This document shows positions 11,420 through 22,887 of a stretch of 64,000 nucleotides of DNA, one piece after another. Each line of letters starts with the position of its first letter. The stretch's first letter is position 1. Source of the stretch: Ariolimax columbianus (lineage: Eukaryota; Mollusca; Gastropoda; Stylommatophora; Arionidae); the NCBI GenBank assembly GCA_036924085.1, contig JAVGWX010000005.1:93441764-93505763 (forward strand), written 5' to 3'. Position numbers and translations under genes: made by a program. The notes beneath the pieces were generated by a model that was given only the letters and a program-made list of their open reading frames with translations, was not told where the DNA came from and ran no database searches.

Positions 11420-12010
11420 ATTGAAGAATGTGGTGTAATGGTATGATGACGATGATAATTGTGCTAATGATCATAATGGTTATGGTGATGATAATGATGA
11501 TGCCAAAGTTGTTGATAAAGATGTGGATGATAATGGAGGCAATGATAATGATGGTGATGACAATTATGATGGTGATAATGATGATCATAAAGATGGTGTT
11601 AATGATGGCAGAGGAGGTAAATGTATTATTGATGATGATAATGGTGGTGGTAACAATAATGACTAATGATGATGATAATAATGATAACAATGATAATGAC
11701 AGTGATAATGATGTGGATGATAATGATGATTATCATAGTGATAATGATGGTATTGATAATGATGATCATGATAATGGTGATAATGATAATAATAATGGCA
11801 ATGAAATTATGGTGATGATGATAACAGTGGAAATGATTTTGACAATGATAGTAATGATGGCAGTGTTGACTATGATGATGGTGGTGTTATGATGGTGATA
11901 GTGGTGGTGTTTTCATGTTGGTGGTATGTGTTACGATTGTGGTGATGGTATTGTGATTATGATGGTGTTAGTGGTGATTATGATGATGGTTGTGGTAGTT
12001 ATTGTGACAG
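11420..12010. repeat. Degenerate (GAT)n/(ATG)n tract
   Basis: About 590 bp of imperfect GATGATAATGATG-like triplets, drifting to GGTGATTATGATGGT at the right end. It gives long open frames on both strands (poly-Met/Asp or poly-Ile), which are artefacts of the triplet period. Confidence 0.9.
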
Positions 12011-13169
12011 TTCCAGCTGAAGCATGGGATATTTAGGGCAGGGGAGATTGGGCTGGCGACTGTAAGAAACAAAGATTGCCTGAATGCGTTAGACGAACGC
12101 AGGTCACGCCAGGTTCAATCCCCGTTTCGACACTAGGTCTGTAAAGAAACAAGGGGTTAGGAACATGTTAGTTGGAAGACTTTGTCTGGTACATGGGTGG
12201 GTGTTCGGAGCTGACCACTCTGGCACTCAGATTTGACAGGGATGGGGGTTGTTGGCAGTCTGATACTTCCATGACAGGCTACCACATTTGGAGTGATGGT
12301 GACTTGTGGATAGACAACCAATGACATTTTAAATGGGACAGTTCCAAATTGGAGTGATGGCTAAATCAGACAACCCACAGAAGACCATTGGACAGCCATG
12401 TTGTTGCTTGAGACTATAAAATACTCTGCAAGGATAAACTCAGTAAATTGACTGGGAGAGTTTGCAGGGTGGTAGTACCATCATACACCTTGAGTTTGGC
12501 CAATCAAACTCAATAGGTGTTTATGAAGGATACCCTGTGAACAGTAAAAGAGCTGAATGTGTGTTGCATGAGCAGGTTACCTTGTGAGCGATGTATGTTC
12601 TGAATTGTTACACGAGTGTACAAATCGCCTAAGGACAAGATCTGAATGTGTGTTGTATGTGCAGGACACCTTGGGAATGTTGTGTGTTCTGATTATGTGT
12701 AAGTGTACAGATTCGTCTGAGTATGTGATGTGATCTGATTATATGTGAATGCACAGATCGGTCGAGTACGTGTGGACATTTGTGATTGTGTGTTTAGGGT
12801 GCACAAGAAAGACAGCGAGCTAACTGGAGCCATTAAGTTGTGGCTAGAATAATTCTTAACGTTGCGAAGTTTTATTGTTGCAGGTATAGAATCAGAACTT
12901 GGGTTTGTGGGTAGTTAGAGAAGTGAAATCAACACCAATTTATCCTCTCTTGTAGTAAAATATATATATTATGATTTTTAGTTTAAATGTTCTTTGCTTT
13001 TTGTTGATATTGTGCAGCGATATTCTTGTAATAAATTATATTGTTTGCTTTATGGTCAGGATAGTGTTTGCGGTGTTCTACTGTGTTGAAGTCGTATCAT
13101 GGTGAAGATATATGTTGTAACCCTAAGATAAGTAAACTACTCCTTAAAAGCCTATGCTACCACATTATC

Positions 13170-13680
13170 ATGCTGATGGTGGTTATGATGATGGTAGTGG
13201 TTATGATGATGGTATTGTGGTTATGATGATGTTAGTGGTGGTTATGAATGATGGTATTGTGGTTATGATGATGTTAGTGGTGGTTATGATGATGGTTTTG
13301 TGGTTCTGATGATGCTAGTGGTGGTTATGATGATGCTAGTGGTGGTTATGATGATGGTGGTGGTGATTATGATGATGGTGGTGGGGGTTATGTTGATGGT
13401 GGTTATGTTGATGGTAGTGGTGGTTATGATGATGGTAGTGGTGGTTACGATGATGGTGGTGGTGGTTATAATGATGGTGGTGGTGGTTATAATGATGGTG
13501 GTGGTTATGATGATGGTGGTGGTGGTTATGATGATGGTGGTAGTGGTTATAATGATGGTGGTTATGATGATGGTAGTGGTGGTTACGATGATGGTGGTGG
13601 TTATGATGATGCTAGTGGTGGTTATGATAGTCATGATGCCAGAAAGGATGATGATCATGATGGTAACAGTAAATTGGTAA
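13170..13680. repeat. GGTGGTTATGATGATGGT minisatellite
   Basis: About 500 bp of 18-24 bp units built from GGTGGT and TATGATGATGGT. Open frames on both strands arise from the period. It ends within 20 bp of the p110 exon 11 donor. Confidence 0.92.
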
Positions 13681-13698
13681 AGAGGTGAAGGAATTTAC

Positions 13699-13808
13699 CG
13701 TATCATATGGTGGGTAGATAAGGTAGCCCCCACCAATGTCTGCCACGTCAGGGAAGCTGATCTTCAGGAATGTTGCATCCATACACATACAGTTCAAGGA
13801 CACACCAC
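13699..13808 (-). CDS. PIK3CB: PI3K p110 exon 11 (residues 457-493, end of C2 domain)
   Basis: A 110-nt exon with acceptor CACAG and donor ACG|GTAAAT. It encodes the last C2 strand (ATFLKISFPDV) and an IYPPYDT exit, which parallels the KFPE...YYPPFD stretch of p110-beta. It lies directly beside a GGT/ATG tract of about 0.5 kb whose unit does not enter the exon. The intron that follows (7.9 kb) is the longest of the gene. Confidence 0.86.
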
Positions 13809-14404
13809 CTGTGAGGTCAAGGCCATGCAACATTACAAATCATATATGTGCTACCAGGGCTCAAAGTTTAGTAACACACAAATCATAATTGTAAGAGGCA
13901 AATGAGTGTTAGCCCTGGGTCATGCTTCCCCACCATGCAGACATTATTTTTAAAATAGTAAAAATTCCATTAACATGCCAGTGTGGCATATTGGGAATAT
14001 GGTATTAGGTCCATATTTTTATTCTCCAATGGTACACTAGGGGTGATGTGGTCAACATCACGCTAGGAGGCTTTCTTTGTCAGATTATTCTGGCATAAAA
14101 TATTTTAGGCTGGGTCAACCCCAGGAGCCGTTTTGCGATCAGAAAAAATCCAGCACCAACTGGGGACCGAACCCTGATTGTTCAGCTAGGAAGCCAGTTC
14201 GCTAACATGTGCTGTATACACGAGAAGGGACATTATCATACACATCGTACGTATGTTCACTTGGTGCAGTTAGGTCCGGTTTCATTTGAGCACACCTATT
14301 ACTATAATCATCAGAACACGAATAAAAGACCTCTACATTGCATGGTAGTAGAGGAGTGACTAAGACATGTGCTGACTATGTTTATGCTGCATATAATATA
14401 TCTT

Positions 14405-14695
14405 CATCTTTTGTCCTGAAAAAGATATTTTGTTACATTGTGGTGTAATTTACAGCGCGGTTGCGTTATCTACTCGTTTCGTCCGCACATATCTGGTCTC
14501 ATCATGACCGGTTTTTGGGCCCTGGTTTGCCTTCCTCCTTCAATCCCTATACTCTCAGTCAGGCTGCATTGTTTCCAGGACTGCTACATAAAGGTGGAAT
14601 AAGATCTTGAACAACTCTGGTTTGCTTACTCTGATGGGAGCAGTCAGCTATGAGTCGTTGACTGCTGTTAACTTGTTCACTGCACCTTTGGCTAC
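14405..14695 (-). mobile_element. SINE C (sister subfamily of SINE A)
   Basis: About 290 bp, minus orientation. SINE C aligns with SINE A over the whole body but has its own 3' end, in sense orientation ACGTCC-TTTTCAGGACGAA, and a TGACAGCAGCCAGCGACTCATAG head. This copy is diverged. Confidence 0.7.
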
Positions 14696-14929
14696 ACAAA
14701 TGACACAGAATCATACATTATGAAATGTTAAAAGGAACTGACATCACTGCACTCCAGGTAGACTTTTAGCGAATGGTGATGGATGTATATAGCAACAGTT
14801 CTGAAAGCACGCTGGTTGTACACACTCCTGATACATCCTTCAATTTGATTTAAAATTTCCAGTCTGTTGATTGTTGATTCAATATTATAGTGTGATCAAC
14901 AAAGAGATGGACATTTAGTGATTTCAGCA

Positions 14930-15440
14930 TGTTTCGACATCATGTTGGAGTTTCAATCTTTGATTCAGAAAGTTTAAAAGGGCTGGCTATGACATGAGTG
15001 GATATTGGACATAGAGACCTAAGATCTTTTATATTTTTTGTTTTTGTTTTTGCGTTCGCCTTATTTTCTCTAATCCCCAAGGCGGTGTGCGTTGCACTGT
15101 GGTTTTTATTTTGCGCCTGTCGGCCCAGTGCATCCGACTTCACCATGCATTTTTTGTAAGGGTCTGCTTCCTCCTGCATTTTCTAAGGGTTTGCTTCCCC
15201 GGGGTAACGGCCGGTGCTGTGATGGGGATCGAACCTTCTGGTTGTGAGCCGTGCCACTTAACCACTAGGCCACGCCGTCCCCCTGATCTTTTATATGCTT
15301 GCATGGATTTACTGTCCTTGAAGGCCTCAAAAACACCTATAGTACGGACGGTACACTGGATATGGATTGGGATGACATTTTGAAGTTGATAAACGGGCGC
15401 CTCTTGGATGGCGACACTGCAATCAATCAATCGGCAATCC
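14930..15440 (+). mobile_element. LINE RNase H C-terminal remnant, interrupted by SINE B
   Basis: Joined across the SINE B insertion the frame reads a segment ending LAWIYCP, a typical RNase H WIYCPGHAG-like site, then LDMDWDDILKLINGRLLDGDTA. The same DILKLIN block recurs at 48450-48520, so both come from one LINE family. Confidence 0.6.
15035..15284 (-). mobile_element. SINE B (tRNA-headed), full length with duplication
   Basis: A 250-bp minus-orientation element. Its 5' end has RNA polymerase III boxes: A-like TGGCCTAGTGG and B box GGTTCGATCCC. A body with the core shared with SINE A follows (CATCCGACTTCACCATGCAT on the plus strand), then an (AAAAAC)n tail. Perfect 12-bp duplications GATCTTTTATAT lie at 15023-15034 and 15285-15296. 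It sits inside a LINE RNase H fragment. Confidence 0.9.
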
Positions 15441-15990
15441 ACAGATTGCAAAACGATGAAATCCATCAAGTTAGAGCGTGCCAATCACAACCCAAACATG
15501 TGTTTAGGTTCATGAAACAGCAAGATCATACCCTTATGGTAAGTATTCTTCTTCTACTTCGTTTGTTCTCAAACTCCCGCTATCAAGCACTGAAAAAAGT
15601 TTTGCAAGTAGCAGGAAGTAGTCCGGAGAACAGAATGTGCTGTGTCGTAGTTTGCAGCTTGACTGCGATATTTGCGTCTTTTGGTATGATACATTTAACT
15701 TCAACATTGCATTTTTGGGTACCGGGTTAGCCTTCCCTCATTGATCCCTTCTCCTCAGCTAGTCTGCCTTAATCCAGGATCATCACATGGAGGTGGAAAA
15801 AAGTCTTGGCATCTCAGGGTCGCTGGCCCTGACGCTAGCAGTCAGCTTTGGGTCGCTGACCGCTGCAGCTCATGCACTGCTCAGCATCTTTATCCTGCTA
15901 TGGGAAGTACATAATTTTCTAAATGCGTGCTGAAGTATATGCACTGAGTCATTAGGCAAACAGGACAAATTATTGCTTAAAAAGACATGA
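15440..15990 (+). mobile_element. tRNA-type SINE split by SINE A
   Basis: The left part (15440-15545) has CAATCACAACCCAAACATG and TTCATGAAACAGCAAGATC, matching the copy at 8095. After the nested SINE A the right part resumes with ATGCGTGCTGAAGT and ends near 15990. Confidence 0.65.
15546..15898 (-). mobile_element. SINE A inserted in a tRNA-type SINE
   Basis: A minus-orientation copy of about 353 bp flanked by an 11-bp duplication with one mismatch (TATGGTAAGTA at 15535-15545, TATGGGAAGTA at 15899-15909). Host sequence on both sides belongs to a tRNA-headed SINE whose 3' half resumes after the insert. Confidence 0.85.
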
Positions 15991-16049
15991 GCACCGAGGA
16001 ACTCATGCTCAAGAACAGCTGAACAAAGAAGAAAAAGGTAGTACATTAC

Positions 16050-16176
16050 CAAGAGGGTAACAATGCTCCTCTGGCTGCTGCAGGAGATCTTGTTGCCACA
16101 TGGGCAGCTCTCTGTCGCCTCTCTGTAGCCTCAGCTTGAAGTCGTAGATAGGGATATTCACCCAGGAAGCGAGGTC
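16050..16176 (-). CDS. PIK3CB: PI3K p110 exon 10 (residues 415-457, C2 domain)
   Basis: A 127-nt exon with acceptor GATCAG and donor TTG|GTAATG, ending in phase 1. It encodes SWVNIPIYDFKLRLQRGD, which matches the W-N-x-x-x-F/Y-D-F-K-x-x-L-x-x-G-D strand pair of the p110-beta C2 domain. It ends at a P-L-G turn whose glycine codon is completed by exon 11. Confidence 0.92.
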
Positions 16177-17540
16177 CTGATCACAAACAAAACAATACTT
16201 GTGAGCACCAACATCAGACAATTTCATTCATGTGCCCTTCTTCTACTTCTTCGCTTGCTTGTTTTTTTTTAGCTTAACATATATTGTGCCACATTTTACA
16301 GCTAGTATGCACCTTTCGTCTCCAATTTTTCACCTAGATAGAATGCATTTGACCACTGTTACCTCGAAGCATGCTGTAAGAGGTGGCCAAGGAAGAATGT
16401 GCATGGGACAAGCTACATGATCAAGTCAAACCACTTCTATTTAAGTCAAAGTTACTAGGGCTGAATTGAGTGAAATCTTCACAAGGTTTCTTTAGTAGCA
16501 GATTTCAGTGGCTCTTCTTACATCCATTTGTGTACTTGAGGTGGATGTGGGGCACTACTCCTTGCTGTAGTGTAATGTGAGGCTCCTCAGCAAGCTCATT
16601 CCTATGAGAATTAAAGTGTCAATCCCCACCTAGTTGGCTAGACTGAGGTGACAATGCCTGGTTTGAAGAGCATGAACAAGGACATGAGGTGGGGCCTGAT
16701 CAATGTGTTTCACCTGACCCTGATTGCCCTTACACTCCCAAGGATTCCTTTAACGGAGCTTTAGTGGTGGACATGCTTCACCTGGAGCAGAAAGGTAAAA
16801 GAAGTTGACATCCAATTCTATACAGGTATAACTCTCCCTAGCCTTAGACGGTCCCCAGACGATGCACGAGGGAGTCAGTTATTTGAAGTCAGAGTTTTAC
16901 TTTTCTTAGGTAAGTTATCACCTATAACAGGCAGCAAAAGGTGCAACCATCCCCTAGAGGTCCAGGGTTCAACTCCAGAGTGTCTATCACTTCATATTCT
17001 TTACGGCATGCTATTTTATTAGTTTTCTTCATTCTTTAATATACTTTTTTTGAAAGTTTACATTACATTGTTTAAAAATATGCTAGCCTCAGATTTTCCT
17101 TTTACATCTCCAGTTATAAATAATTTAGTGCAGACTTCCTACAAAGATGTCAAACTGGTAGTGGCTCAAATCTCATATTAAAGTGAAAAAGCAAGGGTGA
17201 TTACAAGAATGGCCACTTGCTTCCCATCAATTTCAAAGATAAATCACTTGTTTGATATCCAAAACAATTGTTTCACACATAATCACTTTTCTCACATACA
17301 CAAATTTCACATTTTTTTCACATCAGACACATTTGTTTTTAATATAAATCGCGTGTTTCACATACAAACAACTAATTTCATACATAAATCACTTGTTTCA
17401 TATCCCAAACCTTTTCACACATTAATCATTTTTTACATTCAAAACCAATTAAACACTTATTTCTCGCCTAGATCACTTGCTTTACATCAGCCTGCCCATT
17501 CCCCTTTTTCATTTTCTCTGCTTATCGTTCCTACTATTAC

Positions 17541-17735
17541 CTTCCTCTTGGTGTTGTTTCCAATCGTGTACAGAGCAAAGCACAGCCTGGCTGCATGTGG
17601 AAGATCAGCAACTCTAATGTCAAAGTTCATATCCGTCTTCACGCTGCAGGCTTGATCAAGGACAGACAATTCATCTGTCTCTTTCTCCTTACACAATGAC
17701 TCTCCTCCATGGTAGATGCCAATATACAACTTGAT
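17541..17735 (-). CDS. PIK3CB: PI3K p110 exon 9 (residues 350-414, C2 domain)
   Basis: A 195-nt phase-0 exon with acceptor GGCCAG and donor AAG|GTAATA. It carries the diagnostic GIYHGGESLC turn of the p110 C2 domain and the strand ending DLPHAARLCFALY, both characteristic of class I PI3Ks. The C2 domain helps dock the kinase on membranes and contacts the p85 inter-SH2 region. This is one of the most clearly recognisable exons. Confidence 0.95.
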
Positions 17736-18184
17736 CTGGCCAAAAAATATAACAGAAATATTTCACTTTAGTTCTTCACAAATTATACAGTATTTACTCA
17801 GGAATATGTTCATACTGGATTTGGATCGTCATGCCCTTAAAATATACTCTAATACCATCACCGCCATGCTATGGACCTCAGATGGAAACTGAAAGGGACA
17901 CCAACCTAAGACATTAGACATTGTGGAAGAGAACCATAAAAGCAGAAATCAAAATAATGAATCAGAGGTGACACTATGAAGGATGGTTGCAGACTGGGTG
18001 AAGTTTGTTGCCATCAGGAGTGATGGTCATTGACGTCTTTGTCAGTCATTGACAAGGTTCTAAGAAGATGGAGAGACTGAGGTTATCACTTCAAATCTTC
18101 CCAAATAGATGTCTCAGTCACATACTGCATATCAGATTAGCATTTGTCATAAAGGTTTTCTTGAGAGCTATGTGTGTGTTCTTC

Positions 18185-18440
18185 TACATTGTTCGTCCTG
18201 AAAAGAACATTTTATCATGTTGTGTTTTAGCTTACAATATCTGTGTCTTTCGGCTCGACACATCCGGTTTCAGTATGGCACATTTTTGGGACTGGGCTTG
18301 CTTCCCTTCTTCAATCCCTATTCTTTAAGTCAGGATGCAGCCTAAATAGGGTCTTGGACAGTTCTGGATCGCTGACCCTCATGCAAACAGTAAGCTATGA
18401 TTAAGATAACTGCAGTCATATTGTTCAGTGTCTTCGCACA
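18185..18440 (-). mobile_element. SINE C copy
   Basis: A minus-orientation copy beginning with the GTCCTGAAAAG end, with the core (CTTTCGGCTCGACACATCCG) near 18240-18270 and a shortened head. Confidence 0.7.
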
Positions 18441-18508
18441 TAACCATGTGTGTAACAAAGACGACAGCAGGATTACTGTCCCACTGAGAACAAGTTGTAA
18501 GCGGCAGC

Positions 18509-18808
18509 TGGTAACAAGACGCTGAGCTGCAGCAGTCAGCGACTCAAAGCTGCCAAGACCCTTCTATACCTCCATCTGGTGATTCTGGATAACAGGCTAC
18601 AACAGAGCAGACTGGCAGAGGAGAAGGGATCGAAGAGGGAAGACTAAGCCGGCATCCAAAAATGCCTGCTGAAGTCGGATGTGTCAGACGAAAGGTGCAA
18701 ATATCACAGTCGAGTTGTAAACTACAACACTCCGTTCTCCAGACAACATCCTGCTACTTGCAAAGCTCTTTTCAGGACTTGGTAGCGGGAGTTTGAGAGC
18801 GAACGACA
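18509..18808 (+). mobile_element. SINE A, plus orientation
   Basis: About 300 bp matching the SINE A sense strand from ACAAGACGCTGAGCTGCAG to the GAGAGCGAACGA tail. It lies between two diverged copies of a host sequence of about 70 bp (18448-18508 and 18850-18920), both containing AGCAGGATTACTG. Target-site duplications are not clear. Confidence 0.8.
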
Positions 18809-19570
18809 AAGAATACGTAATTCCTGTCTAACCGCTTTAAAGTAGAAGACTGTGTGACAGGGACAATAGCAGGATTACTGACACACCGGACAGCAAATTA
18901 TAATCAGCAGCTAACAGTTGCTGTCTAACTTTTCTAGTGTGTGACAGAAATAAGACAAGAACTTCTGTAACACAGCAACTAACTATCCAGTCTAACAAAT
19001 CTAGGGTAGAAGATTCTTCAACTCAAACCACAGTATACCTAGTCATTCATACAGACCAAAAGGTTGCAGAATGTGAAATAGCCATTATGGTTTGAAAGAT
19101 CACTCTCAAAACAATATGTCAAACTTGAAACAGGAATACAAGAGCAAATAACTGCTGTTCTCAGGTATCAGCAGAGGAGGAATAAACATGACATCTAATA
19201 CAGTTGGAGATTAGAGAGAGATAGTAAAGATATTTTCCTTCAGAAAACAGCCTGGCAAAATAACTAGACATGTACATGACTGGAATCCACAAGTAAAAAG
19301 CTAGGAAGGCCCACAAAAAAAAATGGGTATGAACAGTTGAATATAAAGCAAGTACAACCCAAGCTCCATGCTGAAAAATACAGCTGAAAATGGAAATCAG
19401 ACATGAAAACAAACAGTAGTAGAAATGTTTATACTAAAATGCTAGAATTCAATCAGGCAAATCAGTGCCTTTTATTCTGCAGTAGATCTTGTCGGTATCT
19501 AGAACATGCCGTTCCATTTGTTTCCTTTCTGCAACTTACTAGACCTGGGGAAGGTGCAGCTCTGGGGTGT

Positions 19571-20290
19571 TACTATTGTTGTGATGTCTGATAAAATATG
19601 CACATATATTTCTGCTTTTTATATATGCAATTTGATATATATGTTGGTTTTAGTGTGTATATTCATTTGTTCATGTATTTTCATTTCTTTCTTGACATAT
19701 GTGACATACTGTGATTCACACATTCTCTGCCACACTCTGGATGCCATCTAGCATATTTTTTACTGGTTGTCTTTGTTTATATTGTGACAAGTTAGGTGTT
19801 TTCAATTGTTCTTTGTCACCAACGAAGGTCTTGTGGCCACATTTTGATCTTGTCTCTGTTCCAGTGCAAAATGTGAACCATTTATGTATATGTTTTTGTC
19901 GACTGGTGTCTGAGAAGACACATGGATAACAACAAACGCTAAAACAGAAAGCCAAAATTTGTTTACATTTATTCCTGTCTTTTGTAGTACCATGTTTGGT
20001 CAATGGTTTTGCTCAGTCCACCTCTGCAGCTCACTATCATTGTAGAGGACAAAGAATACATGAAAATCGCTAATAAATCACAAAATAAATCAGTATACAA
20101 TACGTAAGACAGCAGCCATATTAGTCAGAAAGTGGCAGAGAATGTGTGAATCGTGGTATGTCACTTAAGACAAAGGCAGTCAAGCAAGAAATTTTAAAAA
20201 CCATGAACCAATGAGTATACATATTAACACATATCACTATACAGATATATATGTGCATATTGTCTCAGACATCATAGCAACCGCAACTTA
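19571..20290. repeat. Foldback element with arms of about 165 bp
   Basis: Left arm 19571-19740 and right arm 20125-20290 are inverted copies, roughly 70 percent alike by eye. The best blocks are GATTCACACATTCTCTGCCAC versus its reverse at 20131-20152, and ATATGCACATATAT versus 20248-20261. The 385-bp loop has no transposase. It interrupts a copy of repeat H on its left and lies in the intron between p110 exons 9 and 8. Confidence 0.7.
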
Positions 20291-20371
20291 TGTGCATTGT
20301 TACTATTCTTTGTTCCACTTTCTGACCCTGTAACAATCTAAAGAATGGTGTTATTAAAGCAGCAAATATAC

Positions 20372-20547
20372 CTTAGACCCATCAGCAAGCTGCAATTTGG
20401 ATATTCCCTTGATCTGAATCTTGTACTGAGACTCAATGTTCCACACAATTATGTTGTTATCACCTCGGTTGCCATTCTCTTTTGCTCCAGGTGTGCTTGG
20501 GGGGTAAGGAAGTGTAGGTCGACGAATTGGGACTGGTGGTGTCGCCT
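20372..20547 (-). CDS. PIK3CB: PI3K p110 exon 8 (residues 291-349, RBD-C2 linker and first C2 strand)
   Basis: A 176-nt exon with acceptor TTACAG and donor AAG|GTATAT. The first half is a proline-rich, low-conservation linker (TPPVPIRRPTLPYPPS). The second half has the VWNIESQYKIQI pattern that opens the C2 domain of class IA p110 subunits. The frame is consistent with its neighbours on both sides. Confidence 0.88.
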
Positions 20548-20999
20548 CTGTAAAAGAGAAGAGTATCATAAATACTATAATAACTGCAACTTTCATTCGA
20601 TACGACATTTATTGCCTTTGTTGTGATGCACCAGGAGACTTTATAAGGCTGATGAATAAAGACCACTTGTCACCTGCAATTACTACACAGTGTGCAGGCT
20701 GAGTATTTTTTTTTACCTCTGATTGAAAAAGAAATCTACACCATGCTGAGGTTTGGAACCTGTGTCTCCTTGGCCAAGAGGAAGGTATCCAGATCTACAC
20801 ACTCCTTCAACAGCAAAATCATCATATACTTTCCCTCGGTGTGGATACCAGGTCCATATAAGAAAGAAAAGAGTTGGTCCACTGCACCCTACTATCATCA
20901 TCATCACCATCACAATGATGATCATCACCATCGTCATCCATCCATCTTTGAAACATAGGTCTGCAAATAGATGCTCCTCATCCCACTACACCACAGCCA

Positions 21000-21810
21000 G
21001 GAGGACCCTGGTCTACCTTCACAAGTGTGCCTAACTCAAGTATAAGTGGCCTTAACAACACCAGCTTAATGTTGTTTTCCATACAGAATACTTCTGAGTT
21101 CCATATTGGACGAAGACAGTTAAAAGCAAATCTGTCTTTGTTGATCCTGGCATTTAACAAAAATATTATGATAATTAGCAAAGTAGACTTAAATCTCTAC
21201 AAACAAAAATAGACAGTCAAATACTAGAAAAAAGGCAAGAGCTACACATATCTTGGAAATATAATAACAAAAAAAAACAGAAGATGTGAAATGGAAATCA
21301 GAACGAGAAGAGGAATGACAAAATCTGTTTTCACCAATTTGGGTCACATAACAATGTTAAAAAAAATGTGCTCACAAATTAAAAATGAGGGTGATCAAGT
21401 GTTCATTAATATTCATATTTTACTGTATGGTGTAGACACATGAACAATGAACAAATGATTGAAGAAGAGAGAGTTGATGCTTTTGAAATGTGGATAAGAA
21501 TGAGATTCACCTAATGGAAGCAAAATAAAACCAATTAGGAAGTCTTGAAGAAATTAGACATATAAAGAGAATTGATGAACAAAATCAAAGTCAGACAGGT
21601 AAGATATTTTGATGGCACAAAAAGACATCACCTTGCTGATAGCAATATTGGAAGGAAAGGTGGAGGGCAGATGTGCCAGAGTTGAATAGTGCTATAGATG
21701 TGAAGATAACATCAAGAGATAGACATGGGTTGAGACAGAGGACAATGGAGATCCACTGCAGCCAATCTTTGCCGTGGAGATAGCACCTCAACTGAACTGG
21801 TGTTCATCTT
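21000..21810 (+). mobile_element. LINE 3' remnant
   Basis: Encodes SYTYLGNIIT, ILLYGVDT and ILEGKVEGRCARVE followed by GDPLQPI. These are the RT thumb and C-terminal motifs of the same family as 7160-8065 and the minus-strand element around 36.0-38.9 kb. Confidence 0.68.
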
Positions 21811-22503
21811 TTTGTGCTCCTCCATCTTTGTTACTTCTTAGTTAAGTAAAACTTTGCAATTTTTCAATTTTCTGAATGTTGATCTTTTTATTTGGGGGTG
21901 TCCCTCCCTCTGTTTGGAATTTATTCTTATTAACTTTATTTTGTACAGAGTGGTCTGTGGCTTTGCTGCTTCAAAAGCAATGCTAGTCTGTTGTTCATCC
22001 ATCACGAGTGATGAGGACCTTGACTTTTTTCAACCAGCCAATCCTTCCAGTCGAGTATTCTGTAAATCCGGGTTGTGGATGTGTGCGGAGATGGTCTACG
22101 AGTCCGATTTGGGATCTGCATACTCACAGGCAGTGAAAGCATGGAAAGTTCGCTTCGTGAGACAGTGATCATGATTGTCAGCAAATCCATGTATCTCATC
22201 TGCTTTATTGCTCAGCTAGGAGTCCCGCAACTGACGCAGCTTTTGACTGTAGTTTAGCTTGTCAGCGGACTTACGCTCTCTGCTTCGTCGCTCGCCCATC
22301 GTCAGAGGACTCAACTGTGTTAGTACTGGATAAATGAAAAGAATGACTTACGTGATGAATTTGATTTAAGTGAGGAAGGGTTGCGCAATTCGTCAACCTC
22401 ACTCTCTCGCCGGAGTCCAACTTTAACCAGTAGCAAGACAAGTCAGGACGACTGGATATGAACTTGGTGCAGTGGATGACCACGGCTGCTCAAGTACCTC
22501 GCT

Positions 22504-22887
22504 TTATTCTGTGCGGTCCACACTGCTCAGCACATTTGCTGTCGTGGTAGCCTGATGAAGAGTTTCCTGCTTAGCTGATGGAGCTTGAGCAGGACAGAGC
22601 AAATCTAAAAAAGCTTTCATTGTTCTTGGCTTCCTACTTTTTCTTTTACCACTTCTCCTGCCCCTTTTCTTTCCATACATTTGTTTGAATCTCTGACTGA
22701 CAAGAACTCTGAGGTAGGCAAGATGTCTTGTCACCTCCAGTGATAACGAGTGACCCCTACACACCTCCAGTCTAAGTGTCAGCAAGGTGCCTCTAGAGTA
22801 TGTGTGTATTTTCACTGCACAGCCCAGCGATTTTGTGCTCACGCGTTGTTGGAAATAGGGGACGATAGGCTTAGAGTTTGACCACAA
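22504..22887 (-). CDS. Unrecognised 127-codon ORF inside a p110 intron
   Basis: An ATG-to-stop frame of 127 codons in the intron between p110 exons 8 and 7. It has a basic cluster (KKRGRRSGKRKSRKPR) near residue 75 that resembles a nuclear-localisation or nucleic-acid-binding patch. I do not recognise a family. The surrounding 22.2-23.1 kb has more CpG than its neighbours and no identified repeat, so this could be a small intronic gene, an alternative first-exon region, or a chance ORF. Confidence 0.2.
   Translation of the reverse strand: MWSNSKPIVPYFQQRVSTKSLGCAVKIHTYSRGTLLTLRLEVCRGHSLSLEVTRHLAYLRVLVSQRFKQMYGKKRGRRSGKRKSRKPRTMKAFLDLLCPAQAPSAKQETLHQATTTANVLSSVDRTE

Noticed and set aside
11428..11892. 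154-codon ORF rich in Met, Ile and Asp
   Set aside because: Produced by a degenerate GAT/ATG triplet tract; open on both strands and without any domain.
12290..13120. Possible solo LTR (ACTATAAAATAC box and AATAAA)
   Set aside because: No TG...CA ends, TSD, primer site or second LTR found. An internal repeat of about 87 bp (around GAATGTGTGTTG) explains part of the structure.
13284..13680. Overlapping ORFs of 124 and 126 codons on both strands
   Set aside because: Pure consequence of the GGTGGTTATGATGAT minisatellite period.
15235..15284. tRNA gene
   Set aside because: A and B boxes are present, but the sequence continues into a SINE body with TSDs and cannot form a proper clover-leaf.
17197..17655. 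152-codon plus-strand ORF
   Set aside because: Antisense to p110 exon 9 and to a TTTCACATA-rich low-complexity stretch.
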